A stretch of DNA of 64,000 nucleotides from Palsa-504 sp963834685. GTDB taxonomy: Bacteria; Actinomycetota; Actinomycetes; Streptosporangiales; Streptosporangiaceae. The stretch lies in assembly GCA_963834685.1 (NCBI GenBank), contig CAWICW010000032.1, positions 248,001-312,000 of the forward strand. Reading direction: 5' to 3'. The position numbers and the translations under genes were made by a program. Under the pieces are notes generated by a model that was not told the DNA's origin, ran no database searches, and saw only the letters and a program-made list of their open reading frames with translations. This document shows, piece after piece, positions 43,735 to 52,524 of this stretch (positions within the stretch are counted from its first letter, which is position 1; each line of letters begins with the position of its first letter).

Positions 43735-43934
43735 CCGGCCCGGCCGACCCGTCCGATGGTGGTCACGTTCAGCGGCGTCCTGATCGTCGCGGCGCGGTGC
43801 TGGCCGACCGGTTCAGGTTCGCCTCCATCTTCGGCGCGTTCGCCGCCGGGCTGCTGTCCGCGGCGCTGTTCCCGGCCGCCGCGCTGCGCCTGATGACGCC
43901 CGCCCCGGCGGCCCGCGAGCCCGCCCGGTCATGA
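43735..43934 (+). other. possible remnant of a membrane-protein gene
   Basis: A short frame from GTG 43797 to a TGA at 43934 encodes one hydrophobic segment (RFASIFGAFAAGLLSAALFP ... RLMTPAPA). No ribosome site or full-length homologue is visible. It may be a degraded transporter end or chance; its stop overlaps the end of the GNAT remnant on the other strand. Confidence 0.2.
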
Positions 43935-44030
43935 AACGTTGATCGTCTTCCCGGCTCGCGCGTAGAAACGCCGCGCCCGGTCGTTGCGCGTCCCGGTCTC
44001 GAGCGTGATCCGGGAAAGCCCGCGCCCGCC
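43930..44030 (-). pseudogene. 3' end of a GNAT acetyltransferase gene (remnant)
   Basis: Minus-strand codons ending in TGA at 43930-43932 encode GRGLSRITLETGTRNDRARR then FYARAGKTINVS, the typical last strand-helix of a GNAT protein. Upstream the frame runs into a Gly/Trp low-complexity repeat (44035-44070, CCCCAG units) and no N-terminal domain is found. It is a 5'-truncated leftover. Confidence 0.5.
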
Positions 44031-44072
44031 CCCGCCGAGGCCCCAGCCCCAGCCCCAGCCCAGCCCCGGGCC

Positions 44073-45011
44073 TCAGTCGAGGCGGGCTTCCCGGCGGAGC
44101 AGGGCGCCGAGGTCCGCGGGTTCCGGCCGCACGCCAGCCAGGCCGTGATGACCGAACCAGCGGCCGATGTTCTCTGCGTCCCGGGTCAGGAACCAGGCCC
44201 CGCGCGGGTTGGCGATCACGTCGACCACCTGCGGCAGGTCGATCATGATCAGCCGCCCGTCGTGGACCAGCACGTTGTACGCGGACAGGTCGCCGTGCGC
44301 CAGGCCGTCCCGGGCCAGGGCGACCAGCGCCTGCACCATCTGGTCCCACAGCCCGGCGAGCTCGGCCCGGCCGGGCCGGGTCTCCGCCAGCCGCGGCGCG
44401 GCCGTCCCGTCCGCCGAGCCGATGAACTCCAGCAGCAGCTCGGTGCCGAGGATCTGCACCGGGTACGGCACGGCAGTCCCGGCCGCGCACAGCCGGGCCA
44501 GCGCGGTGAACTCCGCGCCGGCCCACTGGCCGGCGATGGCCTGCCGCCCGAACGTGCTCCGGCTGGCCACGGCCCGGTTGACCCGGGGATCCCGGGTCCG
44601 GCGTCCTTCCAGGTAGCCGCTGTCGCGGTGGAACATGCGGTGGTCGGAGGACCGGTATCGCTTGGCCGCGAGCAGGCAGGACCGGTCCGTCCCGGGGATG
44701 CCGCGGCGGACCAGGAAGACGTCGGCCTCCTTGCCTGTCTTCAGGATGCCGAGCTCGGTGTCGACCGCGGCAAGCTCGGTGACCAGCCAGTCCGGGTAGG
44801 GCCTGGGGCCGCGCTCGGTTGGTATGGACTGATCCCAGGTCGACCAGCGATCGCCCTCCGGCAGGCCGTCGGTGGCGTCGAACTGCTCGATCGAGGGTAG
44901 CCTCCGGCGCCCCCGGACGCGCTTGGCCGTGGTTGATTCGTCGTCGTCGAAGCGCCGCTTACCGCGGCCAGAAGTGAACTTTCCGTCGTAGGCGGAGTGA
45001 TAGTCGGGCAC
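44073..45011 (-). CDS. RIO-type atypical serine kinase
   Basis: 312 residues. The basic N-terminal region (KRRFDDDESTTAKRVRGRRR) precedes a RIO kinase domain. The ATP site is GILKTGKEADVFLVRR, the catalytic loop is LAHGDLSAYNVLVHDG, and the metal-binding DFG-equivalent is IDLPQVVDVIANP. The flexible loop is basic, as in RIO1-like proteins. Bacterial RIO kinases are probably protein kinases or ATPases linked to ribosome assembly, but the target here is unknown. It is a single gene. Confidence 0.9.
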   Translation of the reverse strand: MPDYHSAYDGKFTSGRGKRRFDDDESTTAKRVRGRRRLPSIEQFDATDGLPEGDRWSTWDQSIPTERGPRPYPDWLVTELAAVDTELGILKTGKEADVFLVRRGIPGTDRSCLLAAKRYRSSDHRMFHRDSGYLEGRRTRDPRVNRAVASRSTFGRQAIAGQWAGAEFTALARLCAAGTAVPYPVQILGTELLLEFIGSADGTAAPRLAETRPGRAELAGLWDQMVQALVALARDGLAHGDLSAYNVLVHDGRLIMIDLPQVVDVIANPRGAWFLTRDAENIGRWFGHHGLAGVRPEPADLGALLRREARLD

Positions 45012-45347
45012 GGATAGTGCTCCTCAGCTGAGCGTCGGATAGGGCAGGCGGCGGTGCGCCCGCGACGGGCGTATACATCTGGCGTCTCCCTTCCGCTCAG
45101 CCGGGCTGCTCCGGCCCGGACGGCTGCAGGCTGTCATACGGCCCTTGTCTCGTGCAACCGGATTTCCGGCGGCCGGCCCGGCGATGAGCGACCAGCCTTC
45201 CGCGGGGGCAGCGGCCAGCCGCCCGCGGCTACAGCGACCAGAACACCACGAACATGGCGACCAGCGTGCCACGAATACGGCGACCAGCGTGCCACGGAAA
45301 CGGCCGTTCGACTAGTCCAAGGCAGGCAGATATGGCACTCTGATCAG
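45012..45347. other. intergenic region RIO kinase / ATPase, with 23-bp tandem repeat
   Basis: 336 bp between divergent genes. Only shadow frames are present. Bases 45248-45293 carry two 23-bp direct repeats (ACGAACATGGCGACCAGCG... and ACGAATACGGCGACCAGCG...), differing at a few positions, followed by the start of a third. It presumably contains both promoters. Confidence 0.5.
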
Positions 45348-46610
45348 GTGGTACGTATCAATCCGACCCCGCTGGGCAAGCTGCTGCCCCGGCATGCCGA
45401 AGCGTCCGTAGCCGAGGCGCTGACTGACACCCGAGTGGTGCTCGTCAACGGGGCCCGTCAGTCCGGGAAGAGCACGCTGGTCGGCGTGGTCGCTAAGGGG
45501 CGGGGTGCGCAGTGGCGGAATCTGGACAACGCCATCACCCGCCAGGCGGCGGTCGCCGACCCGATCGGGTTCGTCGAGTCCGCCGAGCTCATGGTGATCG
45601 ACGAGATCCAGCGGGTCCCCGAGCTCCTGCTCGCCATCAAGGAGCAGGTCGACGCCGACCCCAGACCCGGCCGGTACCTGCTCACCGGCTCCGCGCGCCT
45701 GCTGGGCCTGCGCGGCCTCCCGGATACGCTGCCCGGTCGGGCCGAGACGATCGAGCTATGGCCGCTGGCCCAGGGCGAACTCGACGGCACCGCGGACCGG
45801 TTCATCGATGCCGTCTTCGAGAGAGGCGCCGCGCTGACCCACGAATCCGCGGTGACCCGGCAGGAGTACGCCGAGCGCATCGTCCGCGGTGGCTTTCCGG
45901 AGGCGGCGGCCCGGACGAACCCGCGCCGTCGCGAGCGCTTCTTCGACTCCTACCTCGCCGATCTCGTCGCACGCGACGTCAGCCAGCTGTCCGAGATCGA
46001 GCGCACCCCCGAGATGCGGGCCCTGATCCACTTGCTGGCGGGCCGTTCCGGCCAGCTGCTGGTCGTCAACGCGGTAGGCGGCGAAGCCGGGCTCCCGGCC
46101 AGTACCGTCCACAGGTACCTAGCCCTGCTGGAAGAGGTCTTCCTGATCAAGCGGATCCCGGCCTGGTCGCGGAACGTAAGCGCGCGTGCCGTGGGGACGC
46201 CCAAGCTGGCCTTCGTCGACTCGGGGATCGCGGCCAACCTGCTCGGCATGGACGTGCGGAGCCTGCTGCGGCCCGGCGGCCCGTTCGGGCCTTTGCTGGA
46301 AGGGTTCGTGCTGATGGAGCTGGCCCGGCAGCTGACCTGGTCGCGGCAGCGCGCCGAACTGTTCCACTACCGGACCAAGGACAAGGTCGAGGTGGACGGG
46401 ATCCTGGAGAACCGCCAGGGGAACGTGGTCGGGATCGAGATCAAGGCCTCCTCGACGGTCGCGGCGGGAGACTTCCGCGGCCTGCGCCACCTGGCCGAAC
46501 GGATCGGCGATGACTTCCTCGCCGGCCTCGTCTTCTACACCGGCACCCAGACCCTTCCCTTCGGCCCGCGCCTGCGCGCGGTCCCGGTCAGCGCCCTGTG
46601 GCAGGTCTGA
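45348..46610 (+). CDS. AAA ATPase with DUF4143-type C-terminal domain
   Basis: 420 residues from the GTG at 45348; the frame opens earlier but without homology. Walker A is VVLVNGARQSGKSTLV, Walker B is LMVIDEIQRVPELL, sensor is YLLTGSARLLGL. The C-terminal DUF4143-like part ends in a restriction-endonuclease-like core (FHYRTKDKVEVDGILE ... VVGIEIKASSTV). Such proteins are common, orphan and often toxin/antitoxin- or horizontal-transfer-associated; the cellular role is unknown. No antitoxin gene is adjacent. Confidence 0.88.
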   Translation: MVRINPTPLGKLLPRHAEASVAEALTDTRVVLVNGARQSGKSTLVGVVAKGRGAQWRNLDNAITRQAAVADPIGFVESAELMVIDEIQRVPELLLAIKEQVDADPRPGRYLLTGSARLLGLRGLPDTLPGRAETIELWPLAQGELDGTADRFIDAVFERGAALTHESAVTRQEYAERIVRGGFPEAAARTNPRRRERFFDSYLADLVARDVSQLSEIERTPEMRALIHLLAGRSGQLLVVNAVGGEAGLPASTVHRYLALLEEVFLIKRIPAWSRNVSARAVGTPKLAFVDSGIAANLLGMDVRSLLRPGGPFGPLLEGFVLMELARQLTWSRQRAELFHYRTKDKVEVDGILENRQGNVVGIEIKASSTVAAGDFRGLRHLAERIGDDFLAGLVFYTGTQTLPFGPRLRAVPVSALWQV

Positions 46611-46633
46611 AGGGCCAGGTACGAGCGCGCTCC

Positions 46634-48040
46634 CTAGACCTGGACGAACTCGATGCCGGTCAGCTGGCAGAAGGCCTTCCAGTCGGCGGCGTGGTGGCCC
46701 AGGTTCATCACCTCGTGGTGCGGCCCGCCGGCGGTCAGCCACCCGTTGAGGCACCTGCGCAGCCCGGACGCGGGCCGGAACTGCCCGTACGGCATCTCCA
46801 GGGCCGGCAGCTCCTGACTGTCCAGGTTCTGGCCTTCCGCGACCACCAGCCGGAACCGCTCGCCCTCCAGCGAGACCAGCGTGGCCAGGGTGGCCGGACC
46901 GGGCTGGTACTGGAACAGGAACGTCGGCGGGTCAGCCAGCCGCCCGATGCCCAGCGGCCGCTTGATCAGCTTGACCGGCCGGTCGGTCCGGGCGATCTTC
47001 CAGTTGCCCTCGCCCATGTGGCTCATCAGCACCGAGTCCGACGGGAAGTCCATCGCGTACATCTCGGTGAAGTGCGCGTCGCCGATCAGGACGTGCCCGG
47101 CGTAGACGAGGCAGGCGGTGAGCACGTCGCCTTCGGCAGCGTACCCGTAGCCCTTGGCCATCAGAGACGAGGCGGCGGCCAGGGGCAGCCGGCTGAACCG
47201 GCCGTCCTCCCCGATCGCGTCGAAGTGCGCCGTGTAGGCGCCGAAACCACGTTCGTTGAGTATCCTCTCGATCGCCACCTGCATGCGAGCGTGGTCCGCA
47301 CGCTCGGTCACCGACAGCCGCGGGTCGATCTGGAAGTTCTTGTCCTCGAAGTCGATGACCGTCGCCACCGCCTGGTCGCCCGCCTCCTGCATGCCCCGGT
47401 ACAGGTCGCCCTGCGCGACCGCGATGATGGCCGGCCCCAGCGTCCGGACCAGCGCCGACTCATCCACCCGGATGTCGCCCATCTCGTTCATCGCGTAACC
47501 GAAGATCGCCACCTTGAGCCGCTTCCACGCGGTGGCCGCGGCCGCCGCCCGCGCCCAGCGCCCCACGTCCTCGCGGAACGTGGCGCTCCTCCAGTCGTCG
47601 GTCAGCACGGCGAACCGCTTCCCGGCCCGGACCATGGCGTTGGCCGTGTCCTGCGCGCCGTGTACGCCCTGGTTGTAGGTCATGTCCGCCATGTCCCAGG
47701 CCGGCGTCACGTTGGGTTCCGGCTGGATGTTGGCCAGGCACACCGGCAGCCTCGACTCGGCCAGCAGCCGCGCCACCCGCATGGCCGGGCCGTAGGTGAG
47801 CATCACCACCAGCACGCCGTCCAAGTCCGCGTTCTCGAACTCGCGCATGGCGCGCTCGGCGTCCTCTCGGTACTTGACCGCCTTGCTCGGGGTGAATTCC
47901 GCGACGTCGGACAGGTGCGCGGCGAGCTCGGCGGCGTAACCTTCCTGCCGCTGCGCGATGCCGGGGATCATGTCGTCGTACAGGTCCTGCATGATCCCGA
48001 GGATTCCGATCCGCGGCTTGCGCCCAACCCAAGCAGTCAT
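46634..48040 (-). CDS. araA: L-arabinose isomerase family protein
   Basis: 468 residues. The family isomerises L-arabinose to L-ribulose using Mn. The N-terminal Rossmann-like domain (RKPRIGILGIMQDLYDDMIP) and the later segments (GFGAYTAHFDAIGEDGRF; GEGNWKIARTDRP) fit the araA/fucose isomerase fold. It is somewhat shorter than the classic 500-residue AraA, so it belongs to the shorter AraA-like subgroup. It is the last gene of the araB-araD-araA series and starts 19 bp after araD. Confidence 0.85.
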   Translation of the reverse strand: MTAWVGRKPRIGILGIMQDLYDDMIPGIAQRQEGYAAELAAHLSDVAEFTPSKAVKYREDAERAMREFENADLDGVLVVMLTYGPAMRVARLLAESRLPVCLANIQPEPNVTPAWDMADMTYNQGVHGAQDTANAMVRAGKRFAVLTDDWRSATFREDVGRWARAAAAATAWKRLKVAIFGYAMNEMGDIRVDESALVRTLGPAIIAVAQGDLYRGMQEAGDQAVATVIDFEDKNFQIDPRLSVTERADHARMQVAIERILNERGFGAYTAHFDAIGEDGRFSRLPLAAASSLMAKGYGYAAEGDVLTACLVYAGHVLIGDAHFTEMYAMDFPSDSVLMSHMGEGNWKIARTDRPVKLIKRPLGIGRLADPPTFLFQYQPGPATLATLVSLEGERFRLVVAEGQNLDSQELPALEMPYGQFRPASGLRRCLNGWLTAGGPHHEVMNLGHHAADWKAFCQLTGIEFVQV

Positions 48041-48059
48041 GGCTTCTCCTTATCTGCGG

Positions 48060-48734
48060 TCAACGCTGGCCGTAGTGGTTCTGGTAGCGGGCGTACAGCG
48101 CGTCCACCTGGTCCGTGGGCAGGGGCGACGGCTCGCCGTAGGCGCGGGCCAGGTGCACCGTCCGCGCCGCGTCCTCGCACATCACGGCGGCCTTGACCGC
48201 GTCCCGTGCGGTGCCGCCGATGGTGAACACGCCGTGGCTGCGCATCAGCACGGCGGGGGAGCGGTGCCCGGTCAGCGTGGCGACCACCCCCCGGCCAATC
48301 TCGTCGCTGCCGATCAGCGCGAACGGGCCGACCGGGATCTCCCCGCCGAACTCGTCGGCCATGGCGGTGATCACGCACGGGATGGCCTCACCCCGCGCCG
48401 CCCACGCGGTCGCGTAGGTGGAGTGGGTGTGCACCACGCCGCCGACCTGGGGCAGGTGCCGGTAGATGTAGGCGTGCGTAGCGGTGTCGCTCGACGGGCT
48501 CAGCGAGCCCGCCGAGGTCGGCTTGCCGTCCAGGTCGCAGACCACCATGGACTCCGGGGTCAGGTCGTCGTAGGAGACGCCGCTCGGCTTGATCACCATC
48601 AGGTCCGCCGAACCGGGAAAGCGAGCTGACACGTTGCCGGACGTCCAGGCCACCAGGCCGTTGCGCACCAGCTCGGCGTGCAGCGCGCACACGGTCTCCT
48701 GGAGCGCCGCGAGCCCGGAAGGCTCGGGGGTCAC
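48060..48734 (-). CDS. araD: L-ribulose-5-phosphate 4-epimerase
   Basis: 224 residues from a GTG that overlaps the kinase stop (GTGA). It epimerises L-ribulose-5-P to D-xylulose-5-P. Class II aldolase/AraD features are present: NGLVAWTSGNVSARFPG at the N-terminus, the substrate loop KPSGVSYDDL, and zinc ligands in VVHTHSTYATAWA and LMRSHGVFT. It lies between the araB pseudogene and araA. Confidence 0.93.
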   Translation of the reverse strand: MTPEPSGLAALQETVCALHAELVRNGLVAWTSGNVSARFPGSADLMVIKPSGVSYDDLTPESMVVCDLDGKPTSAGSLSPSSDTATHAYIYRHLPQVGGVVHTHSTYATAWAARGEAIPCVITAMADEFGGEIPVGPFALIGSDEIGRGVVATLTGHRSPAVLMRSHGVFTIGGTARDAVKAAVMCEDAARTVHLARAYGEPSPLPTDQVDALYARYQNHYGQR

Positions 48735-50423
48735 CGGGAGCCGCCTTCCAGCGCGCGGTCACGGATGGCCCGCAGCCGGTACATGACCTCGTTCGTGCCG
48801 CGCCCGAAGTAGTCGTGCAGCCGCACGTACTCGGCGTACAGCTCGTCGTAGACGTCCGCGCGCGCCCCGTAAGGCCGGTAGACGTCCTGGGTGCACCGGC
48901 CCATGGCGCTCGCCGCGGTCGGCACGTCCGGGTAGGCGCCGGCGGCGACCGCGGCGTGGATGGCCGAGCCCAGGGCCGGGCCCTGCTCGGATCCGATCAC
49001 GCTGAGCGGGCGCCGGGTGATGTCCGCGTAGATCTGCATGAGCTGGGCGCTCTTGATCAGCCCGCCGGCCACCACGAGCTCGGTCACCGGCACGCCCGAG
49101 GCCTTGAACGTTTCAATGATCAGCCGCGTGCCGAACGCCGTGGCCTCGAGTAGCGCGCGGTAGATCTCCGCGGCCGTGGTGGCCAGCGTCAGGCCCACGA
49201 TGGCACCGGACAGGCCGGCGTCCACCAGCACCGAGCGGTTCCCGTTCTCCCAGTCCAGCGCGATCAGCCCGTGCGCCCCCGGCGGCTCGGCGGCCGCCTT
49301 CTCGTCGAGCAGCTGCGGCAGCGACACGCCGCGCCGCCGCGCCTCCTCGGCGAACTCACCGGGCACCCCGTTCTTCGTGAACCAGGCGAAGATGTCACCC
49401 ACCCCGCTCTGCCCGGCCTCGTAGCCCCACAGCCCGGCCACGATGCCGCCGTCCACCGCCCCGCACATGCCCGGCACCTCGGCCAGCTCAGTGCCGTTCA
49501 CCATGTGGCAGGTGGAGGTGCCCATGATGGCCACCATCTTGCCCGGCACCACCGGGCCCGCGGCGGGCACGGTGACGTGCGCGTCCACGTTGCCGACGGC
49601 GACCGCGATCCCCTCGGGCAGGCCGGTCAGCGCGGCCGCGGCCGGGGTCAGCGCCGGCCAGGCCGCCGAGTGGCGAGATCGGATGGGCCAGCTTGTCTGC
49701 GCCGAAGGAGGCGAAGCGCGGGTCGAGCGCGGCCAGGAAGTTCCGGGACGGGTAGTGACCGTCCTGGAAGATGCCCTTGTACCCGGCGGTGCACGCATTG
49801 CGGGTCTCGGTCCCGCACAGCTGCCAGATGATCCAGTCCGCGGCCTCGATCCAGCGCTCGGCGAGCTGGTAGATCTCAGGGTCTTCGTCGAGCACCTGCA
49901 GTGCCTTGGCGAACTGCCACTCCGACGAGATCTTCCCGCCGTAGCGGTTGATCCATTCCTCGTGGCGCTCGTGCGCCACCGCGTTGATCCGGTCCGCCTG
50001 CGGCTGGGCGGCGTGATGCTTCCACAGCTTGGGATACGCGTGCGGACGTCCGGTCAGCTCCGGAAGCTGGCAGAGCGGCGTCCCTGCGGAGCCAGCGAGC
50101 ACCGGCATGCAGGTGGACGCGGTGAAGTCGGTGGCCACGCCGATCACCTGGCCCGGGTCGATCCCGGCGTCCCTGATCGCCGCCGGGACGACCACGCTCA
50201 GCGCCTTGGTGTAGTCGCCGGGGTCCTGCAACGCCCAGTCCGGCGGCAGCTCCCGCCCGCCCAGCTCCCGGTCGATCACGCCGTGCGCGTACTCACAGAC
50301 GGCCGTGCCCGCCTCGGCGCCGTCGCTGACCCCCACCACCAGGGCGCGGGCCGACAGCGTGCCGAAGTCGACGCCTACCACGTAGACGTCGCCCGCCCCG
50401 CTCTTGTTAGCGCTAACATCCAT
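48731..50423 (-). pseudogene. araB: L-ribulokinase (FGGY kinase) with a -1 frameshift
   Basis: Two frames cover one FGGY kinase. The 5' part starts at ATG 50423 (phosphate-binding VYVVGVDFGTLSARALVV) and is in frame to KLAHPISPLGGLAG at about 49655. The 3' part (ALTPAAAALTGLPEGIAVAVGNVDAHV ... VVAGGLIKSAQLMQIYADIT) is in the next frame. One missing base around 49650-49660 breaks the gene; joined, it is a normal 564-residue ribulokinase that phosphorylates L-ribulose. It may be a real mutation or a sequencing indel. A palindromic operator overlaps its first codons. Confidence 0.85.
50405..50418. promoter_or_regulatory. LacI-type operator at the araB start
   Basis: TGTTAGCGCTAACA is a perfect 14-bp palindrome with the central CG step typical of LacI-family operators. 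It overlaps codons 2-6 of araB. The 16-bp core GTTAGCGCTAACATCC is identical to the site upstream of lacI. Confidence 0.8.
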
Positions 50424-50568
50424 CTGTCCGCCTCATCCTAATGTTTGTTCAGGTGCATTCTTGCCTGTGGCCCGGCGGCCCAATCGCAGCGGCTAGCCAG
50501 CCGTGGGCGGCGACGATGCGCCGGCCGCCACCAGTCTGGCCGGCGACCAAATCGGCCACGCCGCCGGG

Positions 50569-51604
50569 TCAGCGCCCCGGCGGCCCGGCGGCGCTGGCCC
50601 TGATGATCAGTTCTGGCGCGATCCGCACCCGCAGGCCCGGCTCGATCGCGCCCGACATCCGGTCGATGAGCGTATTCAGCGCCTGCCGGCCCACCTCGCC
50701 GAAGTCCTGCCGGACCGTGCTGAGCGGCGGCGTATAGAAACCCGCGTCCGGGACGTCGTCGAATCCCACGATGCTCACGTCGCGCGGGACGCGCAGCCCC
50801 CGCTCGGCCAGGGCCCGCATGACGCCGAGCGCCATGGTGTCGTTCCCGCAGAAGACGGCGGTGACTTGCGGATCCGCCGCCAGCTGGCGGCCCAGCTCGT
50901 AGCCGGACGAGGCCGACCAGTCGCCGGCCAGCACGGCGGGTTCCGGCGCGCCGGACTCGGCCAGCGTTCGCCGCCAGCCGTCCACGCGTTCCTGCGCGTC
51001 CAGATGGGCCGTCGTCCCGGCGATATGGTGGACGGTCCGGTGCCCGAGGCTGAGCAGGTACCGGGTCGCGGCGGCGCCGCCGGCCGCGTTGTCGATCGCC
51101 ACCGAGGTCACCGCCGCCTTCGTGCCGCAGCCCACGGCGACCAGCGGCACCTCAGCGGGCACGTGCGCGAGCGCGGCCACCGCGGTGTCTTGCGTCGCGA
51201 TCACGACGATGCCCTCGACGCCCTGGCCGAGGAACCGGTCCACCGCGTCGAGCATCGACCCGCGGTCCAGCGCCGGCAGGCTGGCGATGGATACGAAGTA
51301 GCTGTCGTGCGCCGCCCGCTCGAACCCGTAAAGCATGGAGGCCGGCCCGTACAGCATGGTGTCGAAGCTGATCACGCCCAGCGTGTGGGTTCTCCGTGTG
51401 ACCAGCGTGCGGGCCGCGGCGTTCGGCCGGTAGGCGAGCTCCCGGATGGCGGCGAGCACCCTTTCCCTCGTGAGCGGGCGAACGTTCGGGTGGTCGTTGA
51501 GAACGCGTGACACGGTTCTGGTGGGAGACCCCGGCCAGCCGAGCGACGTCGGCCATGACCGGCGGCCGGCCCAGGCTGCCCGGGCCGCTGACCACCGACG
51601 CCAT
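50569..51604 (-). pseudogene. LacI-family regulator of the arabinose cluster, frameshifted in the HTH
   Basis: Start ATG 51604. The first helix-turn-helix part (VMADVARLAGVSHQ) is in one frame, and the rest (TVSRVLNDHPNVRPLTRERV and the full sugar-binding domain, ending IRASAAGPPGR) is in another. One extra base at about 51516 (CAG-A-ACC-GTG) causes the shift. With that base removed the protein is a typical 340-residue LacI repressor. The effector is probably arabinose or a derivative, judged from context. Two identical operators flank the system. Confidence 0.85.
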
Positions 51605-51694
51605 CGGCCGGCTCTCGGCTCTCTCGCCCGGTGACCGCACCACGTCGTGCCTCCCTTGCCGCGCGCTGTGCAGCCAGCGGTCAGCCGGGGCCGG

Positions 51695-51706
51695 CGTTAG
51701 CGCTAA
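51695..51706. promoter_or_regulatory. LacI-type operator in the lacI promoter
   Basis: GTTAGCGCTAAC is a perfect palindrome lying 91 bp upstream of the lacI ATG, within an AT-richer promoter segment (minus strand GTATATATGCTTCGC nearby). It shares 16 bp exactly with the araB site, so autoregulation is likely. Confidence 0.8.
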
Positions 51707-51866
51707 CATCCGTACCGATCAAATGGCGATGCGAAGCATATATACCCCCGACAGCGACAGGCACCTCTGCTCCACCCGCCCGATTTCCTGCGTCTCAGGG
51801 TAGCCGTCGTACCGCTCCCGCGGTACCCGCCCGCCGCCGGTCTCGCCCGTCCGGTGTCAGTACGGC

Positions 51867-51896
51867 TCCCGACGTCGGCGCGCGCCGACGTCGGGA
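51867..51896. repeat. 30-bp perfect palindrome downstream of the repeat-protein gene
   Basis: A 30-bp self-complementary stretch (half-site TCCCGACGTCGGCGC, then its mirror) without loop. It lies beyond the duplicated 3' end of the 16-residue-repeat gene on the minus strand. It could be a terminator stem, a protein site or a replication/recombination hairpin. Confidence 0.8.
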
Positions 51897-51897
51897 C

Positions 51898-52028
51898 TTG
51901 TCGCGATTGGCCGCGCTGTCCCCGCAGGTCGCGCAGCGCGGCCTTGGCCTTGCGCGCTGACGTCAGGCCTTGTCGCGATTGGCCGCGCTGTCCCGCAGGT
52001 CGCGCAATGCGGCCTTGGCCTTGCGCCC
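51898..52028. repeat. 60-bp direct duplication of a gene end
   Basis: The segment starting CTTGTCGCGATTGGCCGCGC occurs at about 51898-51957 and again at 51969-52028, nearly identical. The second copy is the true 3' end of the repeat-protein gene; the first lies just past its stop. Confidence 0.75.
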
Positions 52029-52349
52029 GGCCTCGCTGTCCCGCAGGTCCTGCAGCGCCTCGCGCGCCTTGCGCCCGGCGTCGCTCTCGCGCAGATCCTT
52101 GAGGGCCTCCCGGGCCTTGCGCCCCGTCTCGCCCTCGCGCAGGTCGCGGATGGCCGCCTCGGCCTTGCGCCCGGCCTCACCCTGCCGCAGGTCGCGGAGC
52201 CGGGCTTCGGCCTTGCGCCCGCTCTCGCTGTCCCGGAAGTCCTGCAGGGCCGCCTTCGCCTTATGGGTCCCCTCGGCGGGCTGGCCGCCGTGCAGCCAGG
52301 CGGTCAGCTTGCCCCACCACGTGCGTAGCTGCTGCTCAAAATCGGTCAT
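51963..52349 (-). CDS. 16-residue-repeat amphipathic protein, unknown function
   Basis: 128 residues; the ATG at 52349 (MTDFEQQLRTWWGKLTAWLH) was chosen by its clean start and AT-rich upstream promoter. After about residue 30 the protein consists of six to seven copies of a 16-residue unit of the form GRKAxxALxDLRDSEA, Arg/Asp/Glu/Ala-rich and strongly helical. This predicts a long charged solenoid or coiled-coil. There is no membrane segment or signal peptide. It is not a family I can name; the layout recalls stress- or desiccation-type repeat proteins. Confidence 0.75.
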   Translation of the reverse strand: MTDFEQQLRTWWGKLTAWLHGGQPAEGTHKAKAALQDFRDSESGRKAEARLRDLRQGEAGRKAEAAIRDLREGETGRKAREALKDLRESDAGRKAREALQDLRDSEAGRKAKAALRDLRDSAANRDKA

Positions 52350-52397
52350 CGCCGACTCTCCTCCGCCTCGAGCGCTCCGCGCTCTCAGCCATGCCAC

Positions 52398-52524
52398 CTG
52401 ACAAGCTTCTCGTTTTCAAGATATAACGTGACGATGGAAGGAGCCAAACCCAGGCTCAGGCCCGTGTCAGTGCTACCCGTCCGGCCGTCGTCCAACCCCC
52501 TCGTCCGCGGCCCGGGATGAAAGA
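52398..52524. promoter_or_regulatory. promoter region of the repeat protein / RidA gene
   Basis: A 127-bp gap between divergent genes. The part next to the repeat-protein gene is distinctly AT-rich for this genome (CTCGTTTTCAAGATATAACG, 52411-52430), consistent with a promoter. Confidence 0.4.

Noticed and set aside
45024..45272. Small minus-strand frame upstream of the RIO kinase
   Set aside because: No ribosome site, Cys/Arg-rich shadow-like composition, and it contains a non-coding tandem repeat.
45248..45293. 23-bp tandem repeat considered as a CRISPR or iteron array
   Set aside because: Only two copies with no spacers and no replication or cas genes nearby.
45348..46610. DUF4143 ATPase considered as part of a defence island
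   Set aside because: It is a common orphan gene with no nuclease, toxin or defence partner next to it.
46634..51604. Arabinose cluster considered as a novel sugar system
   Set aside because: araA, araD, kinase and LacI are standard; the frameshifts and operators are interesting but not a new pathway.
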